Shown: positions 34,824 to 43,677, counted from the stretch's first letter. The stretch: 64,000 bases of DNA from Lutibacter citreus (GCF_003260195.1 NZ_QEIH01000003.1:62001-126000); one strand, 5' to 3'. The notes: generated by a model not told the origin, from the letters alone. Translations and numbers: made by a program.

Positions 34824-35703
34824 CAATTTTATAGAGTTTAAAAAGGAGCGTGATTTAGGAGCAATAATTTCCGATACGTTTAAATTTATTCGCGAAAACT
34901 GGAAAGCATATTTTTTAACGGTATTAAAAATAGTTGGTCCTGTATTGTTTTTTGGATTGGTTGTTTTAATATTTTATATGTTCACAATGTCCAACTTATT
35001 TGAAGATATGGAATCGGTTGAAACAAACCCTTTTGGTTTTATTTCTAAAATGCTTTCTTGGGTATTTGGTTTAATATTTGTTTATGTCTTACTGTATACG
35101 TTGTTATCAATGTCTTCCTTATTTTTTATAAAATCATATATTGAAAATAATGGAAAACCACTTTTTTCAGAAGTAAAAGAGAATTTATTACAAAATGTTT
35201 GGAAGTTTTTAGGGCTAGGAGTTTTAATTACAATTGTTACAGTATTTGGAATGGTTTTCTGTTATATTCCAGGAATATATTTAGGGACCGTTTTATCATT
35301 AGCAACATCAATAATGGTTTTTGAAAACAAAACTATTGGTGATACTTTTTCGCATTCGTTTACATTAATAAAAGGAGAATGGTGGAATACTTTTGGAGTT
35401 TTAATCGTGGTATGGATGCTATTAATGATTTTAGGACAAGCATTTTCTATTCCAGCTATGATTTACCAATTTGTTAAAATGGGAACAGTAATGGGAGGCG
35501 ATGATCCAACTGAAATATTTACAATTTTTAAAGATCCAATTTATTTATTATTAAATATTCTTTCATATGTTTTTCAATTTATCTTATACTCAATTCCTTT
35601 AATTTCAACTGTGTTTATTTATTTTGATTTAAATGAACAAAAGAATGCAACGGGAACTTATGAGAAAATTGAAAGTTTAGGTCAAAATAATTCAGAAGAA
35701 TAA
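34813..35703 (+). CDS. Multi-pass membrane protein of the MoxR/DUF58 locus
   Basis: The 296-residue protein starts with a soluble segment (ESNNFIEFKKERDLGAIISD) and has about six hydrophobic segments. The block VFCYIPGIYLGTVLSLA followed by GEWWNTFGVL resembles proteins in which a membrane domain similar to glycerophosphodiester-phosphodiesterase membrane regions is found. I do not assign a function. It overlaps the SpoIIM-like gene by 11 bases and precedes the DUF4129 gene by 3 bases, so it is part of the same operon. Confidence 0.75.
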   Translation: MESNNFIEFKKERDLGAIISDTFKFIRENWKAYFLTVLKIVGPVLFFGLVVLIFYMFTMSNLFEDMESVETNPFGFISKMLSWVFGLIFVYVLLYTLLSMSSLFFIKSYIENNGKPLFSEVKENLLQNVWKFLGLGVLITIVTVFGMVFCYIPGIYLGTVLSLATSIMVFENKTIGDTFSHSFTLIKGEWWNTFGVLIVVWMLLMILGQAFSIPAMIYQFVKMGTVMGGDDPTEIFTIFKDPIYLLLNILSYVFQFILYSIPLISTVFIYFDLNEQKNATGTYEKIESLGQNNSEE

Positions 35704-35706
35704 TTT

Positions 35707-36447
35707 ATGTATAAAACAATCATTTTTATGCTTTTTATTTTGTTTTCGGTTGGGATAAATTCTCAATCGGATTCATTAGTAGTTAAAAATGATAAAAGTA
35801 TAATTGCTCAAAAAAAGTTTAATTCTAAAAAGTTAAATGAATATAAAAAAGATAAGGATTTTATTTATACTGAAGAAGTTGAAAAGAGAGAACCAACCAT
35901 TTTAGAACGTTTATTTAATTGGCTTGGTAGGCAATTTTCAAGATTTATTGAATGGATTTTTGGAGTTAAATATGCCAAAGGAATTTTAGCAACTATTTTA
36001 AATGCATTTCCTTATATAATAGTTGGTTTATTAATTTACTTTTTACTAAAATTCTTTTTAAAAGTAAATTCTAATTCAATTATTTCAAATGCCTCGAACA
36101 GATCATCAGTTTCTATAACCAATGAGGAAGCTTTAATTAAAAATGCAGATTTAAAACAATTAATTAAGCAAGCTATTGAGAAAAAGAACTTTAGATTGGC
36201 TATTAGGTTTTATTACTTAAATATATTGAAAAATTTAGAAGAAAAAGAGCTGATTTTATGGGAGCAACAAAAAACCAATGAAGATTATATTAAAGAAATT
36301 TCAAAAGAAAGTATTGGAGATTCTTTTAAAAATCTAACAAGGTTATATGATTTTGTTTGGTATGGTAATTTTAATATTACAGAAATTGAATTTGCAAGAG
36401 TTGAAGCTGATTTTTTAAACGCAGAAAACTTAATAAAAAAGAGGTAA
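35707..36447 (+). CDS. DUF4129 domain protein
   Basis: The 246-residue protein has a signal peptide-like N-terminus (MYKTIIFMLFILFSVGINSQ), a soluble stretch, one central membrane segment (about 97-115, IVGLLIYFLLKFFLK) and a C-terminal DUF4129 domain. In that domain the pattern AIRFYYLNILKNLEEKELI and FVWYGNFNITEIEFARVE is characteristic. The topology suggests an anchored protein with a cytoplasmic C-terminus. Function is unknown. It is in the operon with the MoxR and DUF58 genes, starting 3 bases after the previous stop. Confidence 0.85.
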   Translation: MYKTIIFMLFILFSVGINSQSDSLVVKNDKSIIAQKKFNSKKLNEYKKDKDFIYTEEVEKREPTILERLFNWLGRQFSRFIEWIFGVKYAKGILATILNAFPYIIVGLLIYFLLKFFLKVNSNSIISNASNRSSVSITNEEALIKNADLKQLIKQAIEKKNFRLAIRFYYLNILKNLEEKELILWEQQKTNEDYIKEISKESIGDSFKNLTRLYDFVWYGNFNITEIEFARVEADFLNAENLIKKR

Positions 36448-36448
36448 T

Positions 36449-37654
36449 TTGGATAGGAAAACAAAAATATATATTATTGGTTTTGTAATATTACTTATAG
36501 GGTTTTTATATCTTGAAAGTGAAAAAAAACAACCTATAAATTGGTTTCCTAGTTATACAGCAAAACATAAAATACCTTATGGTACTTATGTTTTAAAAAA
36601 CCAACTAAACAGTTTGTTTCCCAGCACTGAAGTTAAAACGGTGGACATTCCACCATATATTTATCTAAAGGATAGTACAAGAATAGGAACATATTTTTTT
36701 GTTGATGATGCTCTAAATTTTGGAGATGCTGAGTTTTCACGTTTAATGAAATTTGTTAAAAGAGGAAATGATGTTTTTATATCAACACATGGAATAAATA
36801 TTGATACACTCAATTTTAAAACTGAACGTTTAATAAGTGAAAACTTAGATGAAAAGCTTTTCTTTAAATTGTTAAATAAATCATTTAAAGGAAAAGAATA
36901 TTCATTTGATAGACCTTTTGTAAATCAAGTTTTTAAAAAAATTGACACTTTAAATTCTACCATATTAGGAATTTCGGGCTATGTAAATGATAATGAGAAA
37001 AGAACAGAAGAAGGTGTAAATTACGTTAAATTTAATTATGGAAAAGGTAATTTTTATTTGCATACTTTCCCTGAGGTTTTTACAAATTATTCACTTTTAA
37101 AGGGAACAAACCATCAACATGCGGCCAATATACTGTCATACTTAAGAGATGATATTCCTATTTTATGGGATAGTTATTACAAAACAGGAAAAAGTAAAAT
37201 TACATCTCCAATGCAATATTTGTTAAGTTCTAAACATTTAAAATGGGCGTATTATATGGCTTTAATTGGAGTGTTACTATTTATAATTTTTGATGGTAAA
37301 AGAAAACAACGAAGCATTCCTGTGATAACACCATTAAAAAATCAAACTTTAGCATTTACCAGTACAATTGCAAATATGTATTTTGAAAAACAAGAACATA
37401 AAAGTATTGCAGAACATAAAATAAGTTATTTACTAGAATATATTCGAGTAAAATTACATATTCCAACTACAAAAATTGACGAGACTTTTTATGAGTATGT
37501 TGCTTCACGTAGTGGAAATAAAAAAGAAGAAATTGAGATGCTTTTTAAACTTTGTGATGAGATTCATTTAAAAAATGAAATTTCAAGTGAAGAGCTTATA
37601 AAGTTAAATAAAATGATTGAAAAATTTAAAAAAACAATTCAATATGGAAACTAA
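36449..37654 (+). CDS. DUF4350 domain protein (TTG start)
   Basis: The 401-residue protein begins with a membrane segment (KIYIIGFVILLIGFLYLES) and continues with a DUF4350-like domain (SYTAKHKIPYGTYVLKNQLN, typical GTYVL motif). A second hydrophobic segment lies near residues 268-285 (YMALIGVLLFIIF), followed by a helical cytoplasmic tail. The start is TTG at 36449, one base after the stop of the DUF4129 gene, with a purine-rich GAGG just upstream; no ATG precedes the conserved part. The last bases overlap the moxR start at 37644. Confidence 0.83.
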   Translation: MDRKTKIYIIGFVILLIGFLYLESEKKQPINWFPSYTAKHKIPYGTYVLKNQLNSLFPSTEVKTVDIPPYIYLKDSTRIGTYFFVDDALNFGDAEFSRLMKFVKRGNDVFISTHGINIDTLNFKTERLISENLDEKLFFKLLNKSFKGKEYSFDRPFVNQVFKKIDTLNSTILGISGYVNDNEKRTEEGVNYVKFNYGKGNFYLHTFPEVFTNYSLLKGTNHQHAANILSYLRDDIPILWDSYYKTGKSKITSPMQYLLSSKHLKWAYYMALIGVLLFIIFDGKRKQRSIPVITPLKNQTLAFTSTIANMYFEKQEHKSIAEHKISYLLEYIRVKLHIPTTKIDETFYEYVASRSGNKKEEIEMLFKLCDEIHLKNEISSEELIKLNKMIEKFKKTIQYGN

Positions 37655-38627
37655 CGATTTGAATTTTGATAATAGAATTAATTTAGAAAAATTAAAGGAA
37701 GCTGTAGTTCAAATTAAAGCCGAATTAGGTAAAATAATAGTTGGGCAAGAGAATTTTATAGATCTTTTAATTGTTGCACTTTTAGCTGATGGACATGTGT
37801 TAATTGAAGGAGTTCCAGGAGTAGCTAAAACAATTACCGCAAAACTACTTTCAAAAACTATAGACACCGGTTTTAGTAGACTTCAATTTACACCAGATTT
37901 AATGCCAAGTGATGTTTTAGGAACTTCAATTTTAAATATGAAATCTTCAGAATTTGAATTTAGAAAAGGACCTATTTTTTCTAATCTTGTTTTAATAGAT
38001 GAGATAAATAGAGCACCAGCCAAAACACAAGCTGCATTGTTTGAAGTAATGGAGGAACGCCAAATTTCAATTGATGGAAATACATATAAAATGAAACCTC
38101 CTTTTATGGTTTTAGCAACACAAAACCCAATTGAGCAGGAGGGAACTTACGCGTTACCCGAAGCTCAGTTAGATAGGTTTTTATTCAAAATAGATGTTGG
38201 TTATCCTAATTTAGAAGAGGAAATTTTAATATTACAAACTCATCAAGATAGAAAAGGTGCTTCCCCACAATCATTGATTGAATCTTTAATTTCTGAAGAT
38301 GATTTGATGGAGTATAAAAATAAGATTTTTGATATTTTAGTTGAAGGAAAAATTATAAATTATATTGCTCAGTTGATTACCAAAACAAGAAATCATCCCC
38401 ATTTATATTTGGGAGGTTCGCCAAGAGCTAGTTTGGCTGTTTTAAATTCATCTAAAGCATATGCAGCTATAAACGGAAGGGATTTTGTGATTCCAGAAGA
38501 TATTAAAAAAGTTATTTATCCAGTTTTAAGACACAGAATAATTTTAACTCCAGAACGTGAGATGGAAGGAATGACAACGGATAAAGTTATTGAAATGATT
38601 GTACAATCAATTGAAGTTCCAAGGTAA
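37644..38627 (+). CDS. MoxR family AAA+ ATPase
   Basis: From ATG 37644 the product has 327 residues. It shows Walker A GVPGVAKT, Walker B LVLIDEINRAP, sensor 1 ATQNPIEQEG and a C-terminal lid with LGGSPRAS and LRHRIILTPE. MoxR ATPases act as chaperones, often with partners such as DUF58 or VWA proteins, which fits the next gene. An in-frame ATG at 37617 lies inside the DUF4350 gene and would add nine residues of lysine-rich sequence, so I prefer 37644. The 179-base gap that follows holds a REP-like element. Confidence 0.93.
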   Translation: METNDLNFDNRINLEKLKEAVVQIKAELGKIIVGQENFIDLLIVALLADGHVLIEGVPGVAKTITAKLLSKTIDTGFSRLQFTPDLMPSDVLGTSILNMKSSEFEFRKGPIFSNLVLIDEINRAPAKTQAALFEVMEERQISIDGNTYKMKPPFMVLATQNPIEQEGTYALPEAQLDRFLFKIDVGYPNLEEEILILQTHQDRKGASPQSLIESLISEDDLMEYKNKIFDILVEGKIINYIAQLITKTRNHPHLYLGGSPRASLAVLNSSKAYAAINGRDFVIPEDIKKVIYPVLRHRIILTPEREMEGMTTDKVIEMIVQSIEVPR

Positions 38628-38666
38628 GTTGAAAATTAAAAAAGAAAAAGAACAAGATATGAAAAT

Positions 38667-38751
38667 GTCATTAGGAGGCGTTCAACAGCAAAGTAATTTC
38701 AGCATTAAAAAGATTACATTACTTGAGTTTTTTTTAAAACCTCACAATGAC
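38667..38751. repeat. REP-like inverted repeat element
   Basis: GTCATTAGGAGG (38667-38678) is answered by CCTCACAATGAC (38740-38751), whose complement is GTCATTGTGAGG, a 10 of 12 match. Such GTCATTGNGAGG ends are known from REP-type extragenic elements in many bacteria, including Bacteroidota. It lies in the 179-base gap between moxR and the DUF58 gene, which otherwise belong to one operon. Only one copy is seen in this window. Confidence 0.5.
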
Positions 38752-38806
38752 TGGGAGACGTTATTCTTAACTTGTTTTATAAACTTATGCTAATTGTAAC
38801 TAAAAA

Positions 38807-40138
38807 ATGAATTTTATTAAAAGCCTTTATTTTCATCAACAATTTTACTTATATATAAGTATCATCTCGGCAATATTTTTAGTGTCGTTTTGGTTTCCAA
38901 TATTGTATATGTTGGCTTGGTTTTTAGTAATGATTTTAGGTGCGTTATTGTTAACCGATATCTATATTTTATTTAAAGATTCAAAAGGAATAAAAGCGAG
39001 AAGAATTGTCTCTGAAAAATTTTCAAATTCAGATGAAAATCCTGTTCCAATTTCAATTGAAAATAACTATAGTTTTAAAATATTCTTAAAGATAATTGAT
39101 GAATTACCGAAGCAATTTCAAAAAAGAGATTTTGAACATTATACAAGTTTAAACTCTTCTGATAAGTACAATTTTGAATATTCAGTTAAACCCGTTGAAA
39201 GAGGTGAATATCATTTTGGTAAATTAAATGTATTTGTTTCTTCACCTTTAAGAATAATTGCAAGACGTTTAAAATTTCAGGAAAATGAAATGGTTTCAGT
39301 ATATCCTTCATATGTTCAAATGAAAAAATATGAATTCTTAGCTATGAGTAATAGGCTAACAGAATTTGGATTAAAAAAAATAAGAAAAATTGGACATACA
39401 CTAGAATTTGAGCAAATAAAAAATTACATACCAGGAGATGATGTTAGAACAATTAATTGGAAAGCTACAGCGAAACAATCCAAATTAATGGTAAATCAAT
39501 ATCAAGATGAAAAATCACAACCAATTTATTCTATTATAGATTTGGGACGAGTAATGAAAATGCCTTTTGAAGAATTAAAATTATTGGATTATGCCATAAA
39601 TTCAACTTTAGCATTTTCAAATATTGCTTTAAGAAAAAATGACAAAGCAGGGTTGATTACATTTTCAAAAAAAGTTGACACCATAATTTCTGCGAGTAAT
39701 AAAAAAACTCATTTAAATACTATAAATGAAGCTTTGTATAATATTTCTACAAAATTTACTGATGCAGATTTTGGTTATTTATATGCTTTTGTAAAACGAA
39801 AAATAACTCAGCGTAGCTTATTTACGTTGTATACTAATTTTGAACATATTTCTAGTTTAAAAAGACAATTACCATATTTAAAAGCTATTTCTAAAAATCA
39901 TTTATTGGTAGTGGTATTTTTTGAAAACACAGAGCTAGATGATTTATTAACAGAAAATGCAGAAGACGTTCAAAGTATTTATCATAAAACAATTGCAGAA
40001 AAATTTGCTTTTGAAAAACGATTAATTGTTAAAGAATTAGAGCGTAATGGTATTTATGCGATACTTACAAAACCTAAAAATTTAACAGTGAATGTAATTA
40101 ATAAATATCTAGAGTTTAAAGCTAAGGGATTTATTTAA
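38807..40138 (+). CDS. DUF58 domain protein
   Basis: The 443-residue protein has two hydrophobic segments in the first 50 residues and a C-terminal DUF58 domain. The signature GDDVRTINWKATAK lies near residues 211-224, followed by QYQDEKSQPIYSIIDLGR, resembling a VWA fold start (DLGRVM in place of DxSxS). DUF58 proteins with MoxR ATPases are common pairs. In some bacteria they affect envelope integrity and stress tolerance. It is the last gene of the plus-strand operon. Confidence 0.9.
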   Translation: MNFIKSLYFHQQFYLYISIISAIFLVSFWFPILYMLAWFLVMILGALLLTDIYILFKDSKGIKARRIVSEKFSNSDENPVPISIENNYSFKIFLKIIDELPKQFQKRDFEHYTSLNSSDKYNFEYSVKPVERGEYHFGKLNVFVSSPLRIIARRLKFQENEMVSVYPSYVQMKKYEFLAMSNRLTEFGLKKIRKIGHTLEFEQIKNYIPGDDVRTINWKATAKQSKLMVNQYQDEKSQPIYSIIDLGRVMKMPFEELKLLDYAINSTLAFSNIALRKNDKAGLITFSKKVDTIISASNKKTHLNTINEALYNISTKFTDADFGYLYAFVKRKITQRSLFTLYTNFEHISSLKRQLPYLKAISKNHLLVVVFFENTELDDLLTENAEDVQSIYHKTIAEKFAFEKRLIVKELERNGIYAILTKPKNLTVNVINKYLEFKAKGFI

Positions 40139-40192
40139 TTTCCTTAAAATTTACTTTTTAATAAAGAATTATTAAAGCTAAGTAATAAATTG

Positions 40193-40230
40193 AAAAAAGC
40201 CCAATTCCTTTATTATAAAAGAATTGGACT
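40193..40230 (-). terminator. Terminator downstream of the SDR gene
   Basis: On the minus strand, AGTCCAATTCTTT pairs with AAAGGAATTGGGCT around a short AT loop, followed by a TTTTTT run. It lies 35 bases after the SDR stop. Confidence 0.75.
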
Positions 40231-40264
40231 TATGTTATAATTTATAAAAAATTAAAAATTAGGA

Positions 40265-41125
40265 TTATAAAAAACTACTTTTTAATTGATTTACAAGTTT
40301 AGTTCCGTCTGGATCTGATTTTGTTTTTAGTTCACAAAAATCTTCTGCCCACTTAGATGTACGGATTCTTAATGGAGGGTTTTCGTTTTGTGCTACACTT
40401 AAAACTACATTCGCAACTTCAATACCGGTTTGATAAACTTGTTCTTTACTTTCAGTAGCTCGTTTTTGATTACCAGCCATATATTTTTCGAAAATTGGTA
40501 AATATTCACCTGTAGCAAATTTACCTTCAACAGCTGTTTTACCAATTGCAGAAGTCATAAATTCAGTAGAAATACCACCAGGTTCTACATTAGAAATTTT
40601 AATGTTAAAAGCGTCACAAACATAAGTTGCAAGGGCTTCCATATAGCCTTCAACTGCAAATTTAGCACCGCAATATAATTCATTAAAAGGCTGTCCTACA
40701 AGTCCACCAACAGAAGTTACATTAATAATTTGACCCGATTTTTGTTTTCTCATAAAAGGTAAAACTGCTTGTGTACAAAATACAACACCATGATAATTTA
40801 CATCTGTTACCCATTTTATTTCTTCTTCAGTTGCTTGTTCTGTAGTTTTAGCAAAACCTGCTCCGGCATTGTTAAGTAGTATATCTATTTTTCCATCTTT
40901 TTCAATAATTGTATTAACAGCTAGTGCTATTGAACTAGTATTTGTTACATCTAATGAAAGTATTTCTATATCTAAATTATCTTCTTTAATTTTATCTTTT
41001 AATGCTTCAGCTTTATCTAAATTTCGCATTGTGGCATATACTTTAAAGCCATTTTTAGCAAATAAAATTGAACTTTCCAATCCTACACCTGTTGAAGTTC
41101 CTGTTATTAAAATATTTCTTTTCAT
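40265..41125 (-). CDS. Short-chain dehydrogenase/reductase (SDR)
   Basis: The 286-residue protein has the classical SDR motifs. The coenzyme loop is TGTSTGVG (residues 8-15), followed by NNAG (near 85-88), a Ser within NVTSVGG and the catalytic YCGAK (YxxxK). Length and motifs match classical SDRs that act on small ketones or alcohols with NAD(P). The substrate cannot be assigned. It stands alone, with a terminator on the downstream side and 334 bases of spacer upstream. Confidence 0.88.
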   Translation of the reverse strand: MKRNILITGTSTGVGLESSILFAKNGFKVYATMRNLDKAEALKDKIKEDNLDIEILSLDVTNTSSIALAVNTIIEKDGKIDILLNNAGAGFAKTTEQATEEEIKWVTDVNYHGVVFCTQAVLPFMRKQKSGQIINVTSVGGLVGQPFNELYCGAKFAVEGYMEALATYVCDAFNIKISNVEPGGISTEFMTSAIGKTAVEGKFATGEYLPIFEKYMAGNQKRATESKEQVYQTGIEVANVVLSVAQNENPPLRIRTSKWAEDFCELKTKSDPDGTKLVNQLKSSFL

Positions 41126-41459
41126 TCTAAATTATTTATTCATTTTTAATGATATAAAATTAGTTGTTTTCAACTTAAATACTATCAGTTTTTCAGTTGA
41201 AATACTCTTAAAAAATGTTAAACTTATTTTAAAATTATGCTAATAATTACATTAGAATTTTAAAGCTGATTATCGTCAAAAAAAGCAAATGTAAATACCT
41301 TTTTAATAAAAGTAGTAGAGAAATATTAAGGTTGAAAAATCACATCCATTAATACAATAAAAAAACAACTATAAAACAAAACACCTTATAAGTTGCTTTT
41401 TAATATTAAAAAAACATACATATTGTTTCTTATTGTTTTATCGTTGTTTGGTTATATTG
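41126..41459. other. Intergenic spacer between SDR and glucokinase-like genes
   Basis: The 334-bp AT-rich stretch lies between two minus-strand genes. It holds one weak hairpin with a T-run (41359-41396). I saw no ORF, repeat or exact TAnnTTTG box. Confidence 0.55.
41359..41396 (-). terminator. Weak terminator downstream of the ROK glucokinase gene
   Basis: The minus strand forms a stem between CAACTTATAA and TTATAGTTG (one bulge) followed by seven T. It is about 65 bases after the stop of the gene. Confidence 0.4.
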
Positions 41460-42191
41460 TTATTTAGCAGCTAAAGCAGCACCAATAATTCCTGCATCAT
41501 TTTCTGCTTTTGCAGGAATAATTTCAGTATCTATATTAATTTGTGCTTCAAATTTATTGAATTTTTTACTAGATCCACCACCTATAATTATTAAGTCTGG
41601 AGATAAAATTAAGTTAATATGTTTAAAATATTTGTGCAATCTTTTTCCCCATTGTTTTCTAGATAAATTTTCTTCAACTCTAACAGAGTCTGCTGCATAT
41701 TTTTCAAAAATTGCACCATTTTTATGTAAAACATGACCAAATTCAGTATTGGGTAAAAGTTTACCGTCTAAAAATAAGGCAGATCCTATTCCGGTACCTA
41801 ATGTTATTAAAATAACAGTACCTTTTACTCCTTTACCTGCACCAAAAGTAACTTCCGCAAGGCCAGCTGCATCAGCATCATTTACAATAGTATATTTGTT
41901 TCCTGTTTTTTGTTGAAAGAATTCATCTACTTTTAAATCTTTCCAATCTTCATGCAAGTTTCCACCGGTTAAACACTTACCGTGTTTTAGAGGTGTTGGA
42001 AAACCACAGCCAACAGTTCCTTCCCATTTAAAATGTTGTTTAAGTTTTTGAATAGTTTCGGCTACTGCCTCAGGAGTTGCAGGTGAAGGAGTTGGAATTC
42101 TTCGTCTGTTTGAGGTTAAAATTCCAGTTTCTACATCAACCAAAGCGCCTTTAATTCCTGTACCGCCAACGTCAATTCCTAATATAATCAT
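41460..42191 (-). CDS. ppgK: ROK-family polyphosphate glucokinase-like protein
   Basis: The 243-residue protein has the ROK N-terminal phosphate loop IDVGGTGIKGALVD, the segment NDADAAGLAE, the phosphate motif TLGTGIGSA and LLPNTEFGH. This resembles actinobacterial polyphosphate/ATP glucokinases (PpgK) much more closely than NagK-type kinases, down to the NDADAAGLAE and PNTEFGH runs. The reaction would be phosphorylation of glucose at the 6-hydroxyl using polyphosphate or ATP. Donor preference cannot be read from sequence. Confidence 0.8.
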   Translation of the reverse strand: MIILGIDVGGTGIKGALVDVETGILTSNRRRIPTPSPATPEAVAETIQKLKQHFKWEGTVGCGFPTPLKHGKCLTGGNLHEDWKDLKVDEFFQQKTGNKYTIVNDADAAGLAEVTFGAGKGVKGTVILITLGTGIGSALFLDGKLLPNTEFGHVLHKNGAIFEKYAADSVRVEENLSRKQWGKRLHKYFKHINLILSPDLIIIGGGSSKKFNKFEAQINIDTEIIPAKAENDAGIIGAALAAK

Positions 42192-42636
42192 GATTTTATC
42201 TTTTAATAAGGTACAATCTATTAAAAAAAATGCAATGTGAAATTAAATAAACTGGAAATATTATAAAAGAAATTAATTTAAATATTAAAAATAAATATAC
42301 TAGTTAATAACAGGATGGTATTTATTAGTTCTACTAACAAATAGTTCGCCTAATATGGCAAAAATGTTGATATGTTTTGAGCCTTTAATATTCACTATAT
42401 GATATAAATTAAATTTGTTTTAATTTTTTATTCACCACATTTTATAATTATTACCTCAAAATTAAAAGATTTAAAGAGTGTTGTTATTTGTAATTATATT
42501 AAAAAAGATTTCATTTATGTATACGTTCAAATAATCGGACTGATGCTTGCCACCAATCAGATTTGTAAATTCACTATTAGAAATTGTTTTGATATGAAGT
42601 TTAATCAATTATTAAAACTATTTATATCTGTTTAAT
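42192..42636. other. 445-bp AT-rich gap with a possible gene remnant
   Basis: Most of the stretch is AT-rich spacer. A GC-richer island of about 50 bases (42511-42570) contains a short minus-strand frame that looks like the end of a protein (see separate entry). No terminator or promoter was clear. Confidence 0.5.
42511..42570 (-). pseudogene. Possible C-terminal gene remnant, 19 codons
   Basis: The minus frame reads IYKSDWWQASVRLFERIHK followed by TGA, bounded upstream by three closely spaced stops. Its base composition and two adjacent Trp codons stand out against the surrounding AT-rich spacer. It could be the tail of a decayed gene. No upstream part was found, so this is tentative. Confidence 0.2.
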
Positions 42637-43290
42637 TTACATTCTGTCTTCAATCCATTTTTTAAAAGCGAAGAAATTTTGAGGAGCAACACCATGACCT
42701 ACAGGATACTCTTGATATGAATTTTTAATATTTAATTTGTTAAAGAATTCGGGTGCTTTATTAGCCCAGTCTAAAGGGATTACTTGATCTACTGTTCCAT
42801 GTGAAATAAAGAAATCTAACTTTGAATAATCTTTTGAAGTTAAGTCTTTAGGAAGTAATTCAGTATTAACATAACCACTTAAAGCTATTACTTTTTGTAT
42901 TTTTTCTGGATAGTTTAAAGCTACTGAATAACTTAAAATTGTTCCTTGACTAAATCCTAACAGAAATGTTTTCTGAGGAGTAATGGAATAACGTTCTTGT
43001 ATTTCAGAAATAAAAGTGGCAATAGTTTCTCTTGCTTCTATTGCTTCAGGGATATCGGAGAATTTTCCAGCATCGCCAGTAAAATTAATAGTGTACCAAG
43101 AATAACTTCCAAAACTTAAAGTTAGTGGTGCGCGTGCACTCACAATTATTAAATTTTCGGGTAACTCGCTTGCAAATGAAAACAAATCTTCTTCATTGCT
43201 TCCGTAGCCATGTAAAAGTATTAATAATCTTGTTTTTTCATTTATTTCATTTGGTTCTTGTACCAAATATTTTAGTGATAAATTTTCCAT
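42637..43290 (-). CDS. Carboxylesterase/phospholipase-like alpha/beta hydrolase
   Basis: The 217-residue protein has the alpha/beta hydrolase nucleophile elbow GFSQG (near residues 117-121), the oxyanion segment LLHGYGSNEEDL, an acid residue in HGTVDQVIP and a catalytic His in VGHGVAPQN. This is the short phospholipase/carboxylesterase (Abhydrolase_2) family, which cleaves short-chain esters or acyl groups. Its leader contains the hairpin terminator of the preceding gene, so its own transcription start is likely close to the ATG. Confidence 0.85.
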   Translation of the reverse strand: MENLSLKYLVQEPNEINEKTRLLILLHGYGSNEEDLFSFASELPENLIIVSARAPLTLSFGSYSWYTINFTGDAGKFSDIPEAIEARETIATFISEIQERYSITPQKTFLLGFSQGTILSYSVALNYPEKIQKVIALSGYVNTELLPKDLTSKDYSKLDFFISHGTVDQVIPLDWANKAPEFFNKLNIKNSYQEYPVGHGVAPQNFFAFKKWIEDRM

Positions 43291-43293
43291 ATT

Positions 43294-43330
43294 TTATAAA
43301 AAAAAGTCGCACTTTTCTGTGCGACTTCAA
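43294..43330 (-). terminator. Terminator between DUF4870 and hydrolase genes
   Basis: On the minus strand AAGTCGCAC and GTGCGACTT form a 9-bp perfect stem with a short loop, followed by eight T. It ends only a few bases before the ATG of the hydrolase gene at 43290, so it may also act as an attenuator for that gene. Confidence 0.85.
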
Positions 43331-43350
43331 AAGTATAATTTTAAATAAGA

Positions 43351-43677
43351 TTATCCAATTGATTTAAACCAATCTTGAAATAGATCTCCTACTAGTGGTA
43401 CTCTTTTTTCTTCTCCTTGAAATGCTCCAATTAATCCGAAAACCCATAAAACAAAGGTTCCTAAACCTAAAATCATTCCTACAGAAGCACCTACGTATTT
43501 ATAAAGTAAACTTACTACAACATTTAAAAGTAGTAAACCTAGCATTTGTCTAATATGAAAGGAAGCAAATCTATTTTTTTTAGAATTGTTCATAATAAAA
43601 GCAATTATTAATCCAACCCACCATAAATATGATATTATAGCGATTGTTTTTCCTTCATTAACTGTTTGATTTTCCAT
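43351..43677 (-). CDS. DUF4870/Tic20-like membrane protein
   Basis: The 108-residue protein has three hydrophobic segments. Typical of this family are ISYLWWVGLIIAF near residues 15-27, then RFASFHIRQMLGLLLLNV, with the FHxRQ motif, and a final hydrophobic block. Homologues are annotated DUF4870 or Tic20 family; function in bacteria is unknown. It follows the dihydroorotase-like gene by 32 bases and ends with a terminator, closing the gene run. Confidence 0.8.
   Translation of the reverse strand: MENQTVNEGKTIAIISYLWWVGLIIAFIMNNSKKNRFASFHIRQMLGLLLLNVVVSLLYKYVGASVGMILGLGTFVLWVFGLIGAFQGEEKRVPLVGDLFQDWFKSIG

Noticed and set aside
38599-38793. A 64-codon plus frame across the moxR end and the following gap
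   Set aside because: It overlaps the end of moxR in another frame and runs through the REP-like element; no leader or conserved pattern supports it.
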